This document shows, one piece after another, positions 1 to 7,589 of a DNA stretch of 64,000 nucleotides. The first letter of the stretch is position 1, and the number at the start of each line of letters is the position of its first letter. The notes under the pieces are model-generated. The model was not told the origin of the DNA, made no database searches, and saw nothing but the letters and a program-made list of their open reading frames with translations. The DNA comes from Hyphomicrobiales bacterium (GTDB lineage: Bacteria > Pseudomonadota > Alphaproteobacteria > Rhizobiales > Beijerinckiaceae). The translations under genes were made by a program, and so were the position numbers. The stretch is taken from the NCBI GenBank assembly GCA_027489535.1, contig JAIXZO010000006.1, positions 62,001 through 126,000 of the forward strand. Direction: 5' to 3'.

Positions 1-441
1 GGCGCGGCCGGCGTGAAGATCAACCTGCCGATGCTTGCGGCCGGCGACTTCATCGGCCTCAGCGGCTCGGTCGCCAAGGGCGCTCCGGTCTATGGCGGCG
101 CGATCACCTATCGCGGCGGTCAGGAACAGTTCCAGACCTATGACGGCTACACTGTCGGCAATACCGGCAAGCTGTCCGACGCTTGGGGCGTGGCCGGCGG
201 CCTGACGCACTTCTGGACGAAGACCGTCGATACGCACGTCTATTCGGGCTACTCGGCGTTCGAAGCCGGTACCGTCAAGGCCAACAGCTGGCTGGTGTCC
301 CAGTACACCAAGTGGACGCCGGTTTCGGGTCTCCAGCTCGGTATCGAAACCACCTATCGCGAAGTCGGCGGCCGTGCGCTGCGCGGCGCTCGCGACAAGG
401 AAGACTTCTCGGGTCGTCTCCGCGTTCAGCGCGACTTCTGA
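1..441 (+). CDS. Porin, 3' part only (Porin_2 family)
   Basis: This is the C-terminal ~146 residues of an outer-membrane beta-barrel porin. The reading frame is already open at base 1, so the start lies outside the window. The fragment begins GAAGVKINLPML, matching the SGNVKINLPM stretch of the complete porin at 3222-4445, and both end in the same RLRVQRDF with a terminal Phe (beta-signal). The strands DHYWTKT/THFWTKT and YTRWMPVAGLQLGVET/YTKWTPVSGLQLGIET also correspond, so the two are paralogues on opposite strands. General diffusion of small solutes across the outer membrane is known for the family; substrate specificity cannot be read here. A strong intrinsic terminator follows. Confidence 0.93.
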   Translation, partial: GAAGVKINLPMLAAGDFIGLSGSVAKGAPVYGGAITYRGGQEQFQTYDGYTVGNTGKLSDAWGVAGGLTHFWTKTVDTHVYSGYSAFEAGTVKANSWLVSQYTKWTPVSGLQLGIETTYREVGGRALRGARDKEDFSGRLRVQRDF

Positions 442-482
442 TCCAAGCCCTGCGATCCAAGCCTGACGGCTTGGTCGAGAAA

Positions 483-511
483 CCCCGGCGGGCAACCGCC
501 GGGGTTTTTTT
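483..511 (+). terminator. Rho-independent terminator of the left-edge porin
   Basis: Perfect 9-bp GC stem (483-491 with 496-504), GCAA tetraloop (492-495), then seven T residues (505-511). It lies 42 nt after the porin stop codon on the same strand. Confidence 0.9.
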
Positions 512-548
512 CGTCTCATCGAGAGTGATGTGCTTTCGGCTCGGCGAT

Positions 549-884
549 TTACATCTTGCCCGCGGTGCAGTCGGCCATATAGCGGTCACGCGAGGGACCG
601 GACAGGCTTGCGCCGCCCGATTGCTGCGTCGAGTTCCAACGCTGCTCGCATTCCGCGCGCGTCATCGGCCCCGACCGGGTCGTTCCCGTCGTATCGCCGC
701 GGCCCGGTGCGGTGTTCGGCACGATCTGGCCGCGTTCGCTCGCGCCGCTTCCGCCGCCGCCGCTAGTACCGCCGCCGGCTCCGCTTGAACCGCCGCCCGT
801 TCCGCCCGAGCCGCCCGTCTGCGCCCAAGCGCCGCTCGCGAGCCCTACGGCCGCGACGATCGTCAGCACTTTAAGAGATGTCAT
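549..884 (-). CDS. Small exported Gly/Ser/Thr-rich protein of unknown function
   Basis: Predicted protein of 111 aa. The start chosen is the ATG at 884 because AAGGAG lies 8 nt upstream; an upstream in-frame ATG at 917 has no such site. An N-terminal signal peptide (MTSLKVLTIVAAVGLASGAWAQ) is followed by a low-complexity Gly/Ser/Thr linker (about residues 22-50). A C-terminal part has two Cys (EQR/CEQRWN and ADCTAG) that could form a disulfide. This looks like a periplasmic or surface-associated small protein. No family recognised. It is convergent with the left-edge porin. Confidence 0.6.
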   Translation of the reverse strand: MTSLKVLTIVAAVGLASGAWAQTGGSGGTGGGSSGAGGGTSGGGGSGASERGQIVPNTAPGRGDTTGTTRSGPMTRAECEQRWNSTQQSGGASLSGPSRDRYMADCTAGKM

Positions 885-980
885 GGTTTCTGCTCCTTGA
901 TCCCAGCGGGACGGCAACGAGCGGAAGGGGTCTTCGTTCCGAAAGGCGCTTTGCGGAGACGTCGCCCGGGGACGTTCAAG

Positions 981-3143
981 TCAAATTCGGACGTCGATGT
1001 GATCCGGCGGAAGCCCGCGGGCAAACCTCTCATAGGCCGCGCGGTAGGCTGCCTCCAACGTGCGGGTGCTCCGCAGGGAGTCGAACAAGGGCGAGGAAGC
1101 GCGCAGTTCCTGAACCTTCGTCTTCAGGGCCTGAAGCCGCGTCCGGTCCGACGCCAAGTTCAACGCCAAGCGTTCATAATGCTCTTCGTCGGCCGCAACG
1201 AGTTCCGGAACGCCCAACGCGTGGAGCAGGGACGCGCTCACCCGCGCCGCAAAACTGCGGCCGGTCTTAGTGAGGACCGGCAATCCGGCCCACAAAGCGT
1301 CGCTTGCGGTGGTGTGAGCGTTGTAATTGAACGTGTCGAGGAACAGATCGGCATGCCGGTGCCGTGCCAGATGCCGAGCGAGAGGCCGACGCTCCGCGAA
1401 GACGAGCCGCGCGGGATCGACGCCGAGACGTTCGGCCTCCCGCCGCAAATTGCTCCGCGCCTCGTCGTTCGAAGCCAAAAGCCAGAGCACCGCGTCGGGG
1501 ACGGCAATCAAAAGCCGCATCCAAATGGAAAACTCGCGAGGCTGTATCTTGAGAGTGTTGTTGAAGCAGCAGAAGACGAACGCCTCTTCGGGAAGCCCCT
1601 CCTCGGCGCGTGAACTCGAATCTTCTTCTATGCCCCTTGTGTCGTCGTTCACCTGGTAGGAGTCCGGCAGCCGGATGATCTTCTCCGAGTAGTTCTTGTT
1701 TTCCTCGTGAGGAATGACGATCCGGTCGGCAATGGCGTAATCGATGAAGCTTGCCGCAGACGTGCCGGGATAGCCGATATAGGCGATCTGCACAGGCGCG
1801 GGACGGTAAGCAAACAAGCCGGTTCGCGTCGCCCGCGTATAGCCCTTCAAATCGACGGCGACATGCAGCCCCATTTCACGCGCCTTCGCCGCAATGGCAC
1901 GGTCCGAGAGAGCCGACACCTCATGAAAGTTCGGTACCGCCCTCAACAAACGCCGGCGAAAGGCATCATCCGAGTCACGCCCGTAAGAGAAGACATGAAT
2001 ATCGAACTTTTCAGGGTCATGCAGTTCGAACATTCGCGCCATCAGATGCATGGTCGCGTGGTCATGAAAGTCGGATGAGAAATACCCTACGCTGATCTTG
2101 TTCGGGAATGACGCCGGCCGGACGTAATCAGGAAGAGGATCATGCACGACTGCTTGGCTGAGGCCGAATTTCTCGGCCAGCGCCCGATGAAATTCGGGGT
2201 CGTCGTCCAAAGCCAAGAACAAAAACGGGGAAACGGTTCCGTCGACGAAGTCTGTACCGCCGCGAAGCTGGTCAACCTTCGACCAATCACAAGCGCCCGC
2301 ATGTTCCGCAAGCAGCCTTGCGCGCGCAAGATCGAACTCGGGCTTGATCGCGATGGCCCGTGAGAACGCGGCGCGCCCTTCGGAATGCCGTTCGCTTTCC
2401 AGAAGGGCGTTGCCGTAAACGAAATGGAACTCGGCTGAATCCGGCTTCAGTTCGAGGCCCCGCTCGAATGCCGCGAAGGCCTCTTCGACCATATTCGTTG
2501 CCCGGAGCGCATTGCCGAGGTTCACGTAAGCCTCGGCATTCACGGGATCGACGGCAATTGCGGAACGAAACGCCGCTGCAGCGGCAACGTTCTCACCCAT
2601 GTCCTGCAAGCACCGCCCGAGATTGTTGTGTGCCTGCGAGAACCCGGGGTCCAATTCGATCGCTCGTCGGAAGGATGAAGCGGCATCGTCGTGGCGCGAG
2701 ATCGCTCGGAACGCCAAACCCAAGTCGTTGTAAAGGGTCGGATCGGTCGGGTTCAACGAGGCTGCTGCGCGGAAACGCTCGACCGACGCTTCGTTTTTTC
2801 CGGTGATCAGAAGAGCGGTCGCGAGCAACTTCGCGAGAAGAAAGGTATTGGGGAACCGATCCAAGATCTCTTCCGCCTGCGCGATGACCTCGTCGACTTG
2901 GCCCCGATTGAAGATCTCTATCAAATTGGAAACTTGAAAAGCCGGGGCGGGTGCATCCGATCGACGCTGCCGCCGAAGCGCGGAAATGCGCACCGCCATT
3001 TCCGCGGCGCGTTGATTGGCCGGAAAACGGTCGAGGATGCTTCTGCAGATCCGCTCAGCCTGCAGCAACATTCCAGTCTTTTCAGCCTGTTCCGCCCGTC
3101 GCACTGCGGAAGAGGCGGAGCGGACTTCAATCGGTTCGGACAC
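981..3143 (-). CDS. TPR-repeat protein with O-GlcNAc transferase-like (GT41/SPINDLY) domain
   Basis: Predicted protein of 720 aa with a GTG start preceded by GAGGAAG. Residues ~10-275 are tetratricopeptide repeats (AHNNLGRCLQDMGENVAAAAAFRSAI, AEAYVNLGNAL). Residues ~345-715 are the GT41 catalytic region: VGYFSSDFHDHATMHLM, IAYIGYPGTSAASFIDY, FCCFNNTLKIQP and DLFLDTFNYNAHTTASDALWAGLPVLT. These are hallmark motifs of O-linked GlcNAc transferase/SPINDLY, including the His after SSDF and the UDP-contact NxHTTxSDALWAGxP segment. In bacteria such proteins are soluble and glycosylate proteins; donor and target are unknown here. No signal peptide. It sits 22 nt beyond the porin terminator, so it may be transcribed by read-through or from its own promoter. 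Confidence 0.88.
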   Translation of the reverse strand: MSEPIEVRSASSAVRRAEQAEKTGMLLQAERICRSILDRFPANQRAAEMAVRISALRRQRRSDAPAPAFQVSNLIEIFNRGQVDEVIAQAEEILDRFPNTFLLAKLLATALLITGKNEASVERFRAAASLNPTDPTLYNDLGLAFRAISRHDDAASSFRRAIELDPGFSQAHNNLGRCLQDMGENVAAAAAFRSAIAVDPVNAEAYVNLGNALRATNMVEEAFAAFERGLELKPDSAEFHFVYGNALLESERHSEGRAAFSRAIAIKPEFDLARARLLAEHAGACDWSKVDQLRGGTDFVDGTVSPFLFLALDDDPEFHRALAEKFGLSQAVVHDPLPDYVRPASFPNKISVGYFSSDFHDHATMHLMARMFELHDPEKFDIHVFSYGRDSDDAFRRRLLRAVPNFHEVSALSDRAIAAKAREMGLHVAVDLKGYTRATRTGLFAYRPAPVQIAYIGYPGTSAASFIDYAIADRIVIPHEENKNYSEKIIRLPDSYQVNDDTRGIEEDSSSRAEEGLPEEAFVFCCFNNTLKIQPREFSIWMRLLIAVPDAVLWLLASNDEARSNLRREAERLGVDPARLVFAERRPLARHLARHRHADLFLDTFNYNAHTTASDALWAGLPVLTKTGRSFAARVSASLLHALGVPELVAADEEHYERLALNLASDRTRLQALKTKVQELRASSPLFDSLRSTRTLEAAYRAAYERFARGLPPDHIDVRI

Positions 3144-3165
3144 GGAACTTCCTCGACGTGTGACG

Positions 3166-3196
3166 AAAAAGGCCTCGGCGGTTTCCCGCCGAGGCC
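3166..3196 (-). terminator. Rho-independent terminator after the complete porin
   Basis: Read on the minus strand: an 11-bp perfect stem (3186-3196 with 3171-3181), a 4-nt loop, then five T (complement of 3166-3170). It lies between the porin stop (3222) and the GTG start of the glycosyltransferase (3143). Confidence 0.88.
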
Positions 3197-3221
3197 CTCT
3201 CGAACTCAGACTTGGCTGAGA

Positions 3222-4445
3222 TCAGAAGTCGCGCTGAACGCGGAGACGACCGTAGAAGTCGTTCGTGTCGTTGAGCGTGGTGGTCTTGAGAGCCTTCACG
3301 GCCGATCCGGAGATCGAGCGGTAGCCGGTCTCGACGCCGAGCTGGAGGCCGGCAACCGGCATCCAACGGGTGTACTGAGCGACGTTGTAGCCGTTCACCT
3401 TGTTGGCCGAGGTCGCGCCGTTGTCGTAGTTCACGTAGCCGGCATAGACCAGGGTGTCGATGGTCTTGGTCCAGTAGTGATCGAGACCACCGTTGAAGCC
3501 GTAGGTCGTGGCGAGCTTGCCGCTCGTGCCGACAACGGTCGCATCGACGATCACGGGGGCGATTTCGCCGCCGCGGGTGTTGCCGTTGGCAGCGCCGCCG
3601 AGAACCGCAGCGCCGCTCGAGTACTGCGCGCCGAGGGCGAGGAAGTCACCGGCCGCGATCATCGGCAGGTTGATCTTCACGTTGCCCGAAACGCCGTAGC
3701 CGTAGTCGGTGCTGACGTTCGGGTTCGTGTAGCGAACCTGATGAACCGTACCGGCCAACTTGGCCGAACCCCAACCCTGCGTCCACTCGACCGCGCCGAC
3801 GACGTCGGGCATCGCGGAGGATTCAGTGTACTTCTGCGAGGTGGTGTTGCCGACGGAGCCTTCCTGGTTGAAAGCGCCGAGAGTGGCGGTCAGGCCGTTG
3901 CCGAGAGCGGCGGTGTAGGCGATGCCGTTGTTCGACGTACGGTCGACTGCGCCCATGCCGTGGAGGCCGAGGCCGCTGAAGCCGTGGGTGTAGTAGATGT
4001 TGTCGTAGGGGTTCGTGAAGCGACCGGCGGTCAGACCGCCGACCTGCACGAAGCCGAGCTCGAACAGGGTGTCGGCAGTGGTCGAGTTGGCGTCACGCGT
4101 GAACGACAGACGGGCGTAGGTGCGGACCAGGCCGACTTCCGACTGCTGACGGTGATCGACGTAGATGTAGGCGCGCGTACGGAACACATTGCTGTTCTCA
4201 GCGCGGGTCAGCACCTGGTTGTTGGTCGTGCCGCTGCTGCCGCTGGCGATGTCGAAGCGGACACGGCCGCCGACGCGAAGGCAACCGTCGGTGCCCGGAA
4301 CGACGAAGAAGCCCGCACCGTAGGTGTTGCAGACCTTAACGTACTCAACCGGCGCGGCCTTCTTCGAGGGAAGGTCGGCAGCCTGGGCGCCGAAAGCGGC
4401 GAAGCCGGCGGCGGAAGCGAGAAGAAGGCTCTTGGCGAGCTTCAT
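3222..4445 (-). CDS. Porin (Porin_2 family), complete
   Basis: Outer-membrane porin of 407 aa. The ATG at 4445 is chosen because GGAGG lies 7 nt upstream and the protein then opens with a clear signal peptide (MKLAKSLLLASAAGFAAFGAQA, cleavage before ADLPSKK). The mature N-terminus ADLPSKKAAPVEYVKVCNTYGAGFFVVPGTDGCLRVGGRVRFD carries the conserved Cys pair typical of Hyphomicrobiales porins. It ends in RLRVQRDF, with the terminal Phe expected for BAM recognition. Length fits the family (~400-500 aa). It is monocistronic, with its own terminator and a long upstream gap, as expected for an abundant envelope protein. Confidence 0.96.
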   Translation of the reverse strand: MKLAKSLLLASAAGFAAFGAQAADLPSKKAAPVEYVKVCNTYGAGFFVVPGTDGCLRVGGRVRFDIASGSSGTTNNQVLTRAENSNVFRTRAYIYVDHRQQSEVGLVRTYARLSFTRDANSTTADTLFELGFVQVGGLTAGRFTNPYDNIYYTHGFSGLGLHGMGAVDRTSNNGIAYTAALGNGLTATLGAFNQEGSVGNTTSQKYTESSAMPDVVGAVEWTQGWGSAKLAGTVHQVRYTNPNVSTDYGYGVSGNVKINLPMIAAGDFLALGAQYSSGAAVLGGAANGNTRGGEIAPVIVDATVVGTSGKLATTYGFNGGLDHYWTKTIDTLVYAGYVNYDNGATSANKVNGYNVAQYTRWMPVAGLQLGVETGYRSISGSAVKALKTTTLNDTNDFYGRLRVQRDF

Positions 4446-5191
4446 GGTAAACCTCCAAAAGATTTTTCGAGACCCGTCGGGAGGGCTCCGCTCGGTTCCG
4501 GCTCTCGCCATTCCCTCGTCAGGTCCCAGACCCTTCGCTCCGAAGCACCGCACACGAACCGAAGATCCGCCGAAGGTGTTCCGTCACGACCCGGAGTGGA
4601 TTCGCATCCGTCCGGTGAACGGAACCTACTCGTCTCCGTCCTTCGATCAATCGAACTTTACCGTCCCGAGGGGTATCGGGGCCGTTTTGAGGTAGGGCTG
4701 TTGCAATATGGCCACGTTCTTGCGGCCGGATGCCTTACGAGCGCCGCAACCCCTAATGAATTGCTAATGAAATTGCTCGATTTCGGTGGACCATCGAACG
4801 CGCGGCCACTGGGATTGCCGCGTCGCTTCGCTCCTCGCAAGACGGGGATGGGTTCGATGCCCGCTCGTGTCATCGCGGGGCCGTGAGCCGGTTCGAGACG
4901 GCGCGGTGCGCCTCCCCCCATTAGGTTTTCCTTTGACGGGCGCGCCGATGTCATCCCGGGCGGCGGGCGCCGACCCGGGACCTAGGCTTGCGGGCGTCGT
5001 GGAAGAAGGCTGGGTCCCGGGTTCGCTTCGCGCCCCGGGATGACGCTTGGGGCTCTTTCCCTGAGGCCGACGCACGGTTGAGGCTTTCCGGGCCGCCCGA
5101 CCCGCCATCCGTGCCCCTCTACGCCGGTTGCATCTGGTCAAGAAGGGGCGCTTCGGGCAGTGTTCGCGCGTTCGAGACACAGGAAAAAGCC
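4446..5191. other. Divergent intergenic region (746 bp) between the porin and idnD
   Basis: No convincing gene. The porin-proximal half should hold the porin promoter and a long leader, but no confident -35/-10 pair was found. The idnD-proximal half (about 4800-5045) contains degenerate and full copies of two dispersed intergenic repeats: a TTCGAGACGGCG-type fragment near 4891-4902 and the longer element at 4948-5044. A short direct repeat (TAATGAATTGC / TAATGAAATTGC) occurs near 4756-4780. Confidence 0.6.
4948..5044. repeat. Dispersed intergenic repeat, family A, copy 1
   Basis: A palindrome-like unit bounded by TGTCATCCCGGG and CCCGGGATGAC, with internal GACCCGGGAC and GGGTCCCGGGTTCGC. Closely similar units lie at 10726-10819 (full) and 19299-19332 (right half). 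All lie outside genes. Function unknown; its symmetry suggests a strong hairpin in RNA or DNA. Confidence 0.8.
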
Positions 5192-6238
5192 ATGTCATCC
5201 GCCGTTCGTGCCGTCATCGTCCATGCCCCTCACGATTTGCGCGTGGAGGATTTCGCCCTCTCCGCACCGGGGCCGGGCGAGGTTGAAGTGCGCATCGAGC
5301 GCGGCGGCATCTGCGGCTCGGATCTCCATTATTATCATGACGGCGGTTTCGGCACGGTGCGCATCAAGGCCCCGATGGTTCTCGGCCACGAGATCGCCGG
5401 CACCGTCTCCGCGGTGGGAGAAGGCGTGTCGCGGGTCGCGGTGGGGCAGCGGGTCGCCGTCAATCCGAGCAACGCCTGCGGGCGGTGCTCCTATTGTGAG
5501 CGCGGATTGCAGGCGCATTGTCTCGACATGCGCTTCTTCGGCTCCGCGATGCGCTTTCCCCATGTGAACGGCGGTTTCCGCGAACGGCTCGTCTGCACCG
5601 AGGCGCAGGCCGTGCCGGTGCGCGAGGGCGTGGGCGCGGACGTGGCCGTGTTCGCCGAACCGCTCGCGGTGGTGCTGCATGCGGCCGCCCGCGCGGGCTC
5701 GCTCGCCGCCAAGCGCGTGCTGGTGACGGGCTGCGGCCCCATCGGCGCATTGGCGATCATCGTCGCCCGCCATTTCGGCGCGCGGGAGATCGTCGCGACC
5801 GACGTTGCGGCCCGCACGCTCGGGATCGCCCGCAGCATCGGTGCCGACGAGACCTTGAACGTGGGGGCTGATGCGGCCGCGCTCGATCCGTTCAAGGCCG
5901 ACAAGGGCCGATTCGACGTGGCGTTCGAGTGCTCGGGTCACAAGTCCGGCGTGGCCGACGCCATCGCGACGGTGCGGCCTCGCGGCACGATCGTGCAGGT
6001 GGGCATCGGCGGCGCGGAGATGCCGATTCCGATTAATGCCGTGGTCGCGAAGGAAATCGACCTCAAGGGCACGTTCCGCTTCTACGAGGAGTTCGAGCAG
6101 GCGGTGGACCTGCTCGGCTCGGGCCGCATCGACGTTTCGCCGCTCCACAGCGCGACGATCCCGGTGGAGCGCGCCAAGGAGGCCTTCGACCTCGCCTCCG
6201 ACAAGTCGCAGTCGATGAAGGTGCAGCTGGCGTTCTGA
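5192..6238 (+). CDS. idnD: L-idonate 5-dehydrogenase (zinc-dependent MDR family)
   Basis: NAD(P)-dependent zinc alcohol dehydrogenase of 348 aa, predicted to oxidise L-idonate to 5-ketogluconate. Catalytic zinc region: GGICGSDLHYYHDGG and MVLGHEIAG. Structural zinc cluster: CGRCSYCERGLQAHC. The DMRFFGSAM-FPHVNGGF segment is nearly identical to E. coli IdnD and separates it from sorbitol dehydrogenase. Rossmann motif: VLVTGCGPIGALA. The ATG at 5192 is preceded by AGGAAAAAG. No other gluconate/idonate genes are adjacent, so it is apparently monocistronic and its physiological polyol-acid substrate is an inference from homology. Confidence 0.85.
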   Translation: MSSAVRAVIVHAPHDLRVEDFALSAPGPGEVEVRIERGGICGSDLHYYHDGGFGTVRIKAPMVLGHEIAGTVSAVGEGVSRVAVGQRVAVNPSNACGRCSYCERGLQAHCLDMRFFGSAMRFPHVNGGFRERLVCTEAQAVPVREGVGADVAVFAEPLAVVLHAAARAGSLAAKRVLVTGCGPIGALAIIVARHFGAREIVATDVAARTLGIARSIGADETLNVGADAAALDPFKADKGRFDVAFECSGHKSGVADAIATVRPRGTIVQVGIGGAEMPIPINAVVAKEIDLKGTFRFYEEFEQAVDLLGSGRIDVSPLHSATIPVERAKEAFDLASDKSQSMKVQLAF

Positions 6239-6260
6239 CGCCCGCCGCGACGGTCCGGGC

Positions 6261-7589
6261 TCAGCGCTCGCGCAGCGCGCGGGCGAAATTGTCCTGCACC
6301 GGCTTCCAGAGATAAGAGAGCGCCGTGCGCGGCTCGGTGCGGATGAAGCTTTCCGCGGGCATGCCCGGGATGAGCTTCACGTCTCCGAGCTTCGCCATCT
6401 CCTGCGGCGGGAGCGTGATCCGCACCGCGTAATAGGCCGATTGCGTGGCCTGATCGCGGATGAGGTCGCCCGAGACGCTGTCGACGACGCCTTCCAGCTC
6501 CGGCGTGGTGCGGTGGTTGAGCGCCGAGAGGCGCACGGTGGCCAAGCTGCCCTTCTTCACCGGCTCGATGTCGAGCGGCGAGATGCGGGCCTCGACCGTC
6601 AGCGGCTCGTCCCGCGGGACGATGATCATCAGCAATTCGCCCGCCTGCACGACGCCGCCGACGGTGTGGACCGCGAGTTGGTTGACCATGCCCGCCACCG
6701 GGGAGCGCAGTTCGACGCGGCGCAGCTGGTCCTCCGCCGCCACCAGACGCTCGGCGGTTTCGGCGATGCGGCTTTCGGCCTCGCGGAGATCGCGCGCCAC
6801 TTCGGTGCGCATGTCCTGATCGAGATTGAGGATCTGCAACTCGGTTTCGGTGATCTTGCCGTGAGATGCCGCGACCTGGGACATCAAGGCCCCCCGCTCG
6901 CCAAGGAGCCGCGTCTCCTCGCGCTGCAGCAGCGTGAAGCGCGTGATGGGGATGAGGTTCTTGCGATACAGCTCCTCCACCCCCTGCAATTCGCGGCGGA
7001 TGAGCTCGATTTCCTTGACCTTCGCCTCCTGCTGCGCGGTGAGGCCCTCGATCTCGCGCGACAATTGGGAGACGCGTTCGCGCAATTGCGCCTTTTGGCC
7101 CTCGCGGGAATTGCGGCGTGTCTCGAACACGGCGCGCTCGCCCTCGACCACGCGCGCGGCCTCCGTATCGACGCCGGCCGCATCGGTCAGCATCTTGGGG
7201 AAGGGGATGGAGCGGAGATCCGCCCGCTCGGCTTCGAGCCGCGCGCGGCGGCCTTCGAGCTGCTGCAGCTGATTGCGCAGGATCTGGAGATTGGCGCGGG
7301 TGAGCGTCTCGTCGAGGCGCACCAGCACCTGCCCGGCCTCGACGTTCTGCCCGTCGCGCACGAGCAGTTCGCCGATGACGCCGCCGGTGGGGTGCTGCAC
7401 TTTCTTGACGTTGGACTCGACGGCGACGAAGCCCGAGGCCACCACCGCGCCGGTGAGATCGGCCGACGCGGCCCAGGCGATGACGCCGCCGAACATGAGG
7501 ATGACGACGGCCAAGCCGGCGCGGGAATGACGCCGCACGGCCTCGCGCGAACGCGAGGGAGCGACGGAACCGGGCAGCAGCAGGGTCAT
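6261..7589 (-). CDS. Type I secretion periplasmic adaptor (HlyD/PrtE family)
   Basis: Membrane-fusion protein of 442 aa that would bridge the inner-membrane ABC exporter and a TolC-like outer-membrane channel. One transmembrane helix (~residues 24-44, AGLAVVILMFGGVIAWAAS) is followed by a biotinyl-lipoyl half (QHPTGGVIGELLVRDGQNVEAGQVLVRLD). A long coiled-coil hairpin (~95-285) follows, then the second lipoyl half (VELRSPVAGMVNQL) and a beta-barrel domain ending with IPGMPAESFIRTEPRTALSYLWKPV, a typical HlyD/PrtE ending. Its start overlaps the stop of the ABC gene by 4 nt (ATGA), so it is translationally coupled. No TolC gene is nearby. Confidence 0.92.
   Translation of the reverse strand: MTLLLPGSVAPSRSREAVRRHSRAGLAVVILMFGGVIAWAASADLTGAVVASGFVAVESNVKKVQHPTGGVIGELLVRDGQNVEAGQVLVRLDETLTRANLQILRNQLQQLEGRRARLEAERADLRSIPFPKMLTDAAGVDTEAARVVEGERAVFETRRNSREGQKAQLRERVSQLSREIEGLTAQQEAKVKEIELIRRELQGVEELYRKNLIPITRFTLLQREETRLLGERGALMSQVAASHGKITETELQILNLDQDMRTEVARDLREAESRIAETAERLVAAEDQLRRVELRSPVAGMVNQLAVHTVGGVVQAGELLMIIVPRDEPLTVEARISPLDIEPVKKGSLATVRLSALNHRTTPELEGVVDSVSGDLIRDQATQSAYYAVRITLPPQEMAKLGDVKLIPGMPAESFIRTEPRTALSYLWKPVQDNFARALRER

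Noticed and set aside
2691-4886. 731-codon plus-strand frame across the complete porin
   Set aside because: Runs antisense through the porin and past its signal peptide and leader; Val/Gly/Arg-rich without domains.
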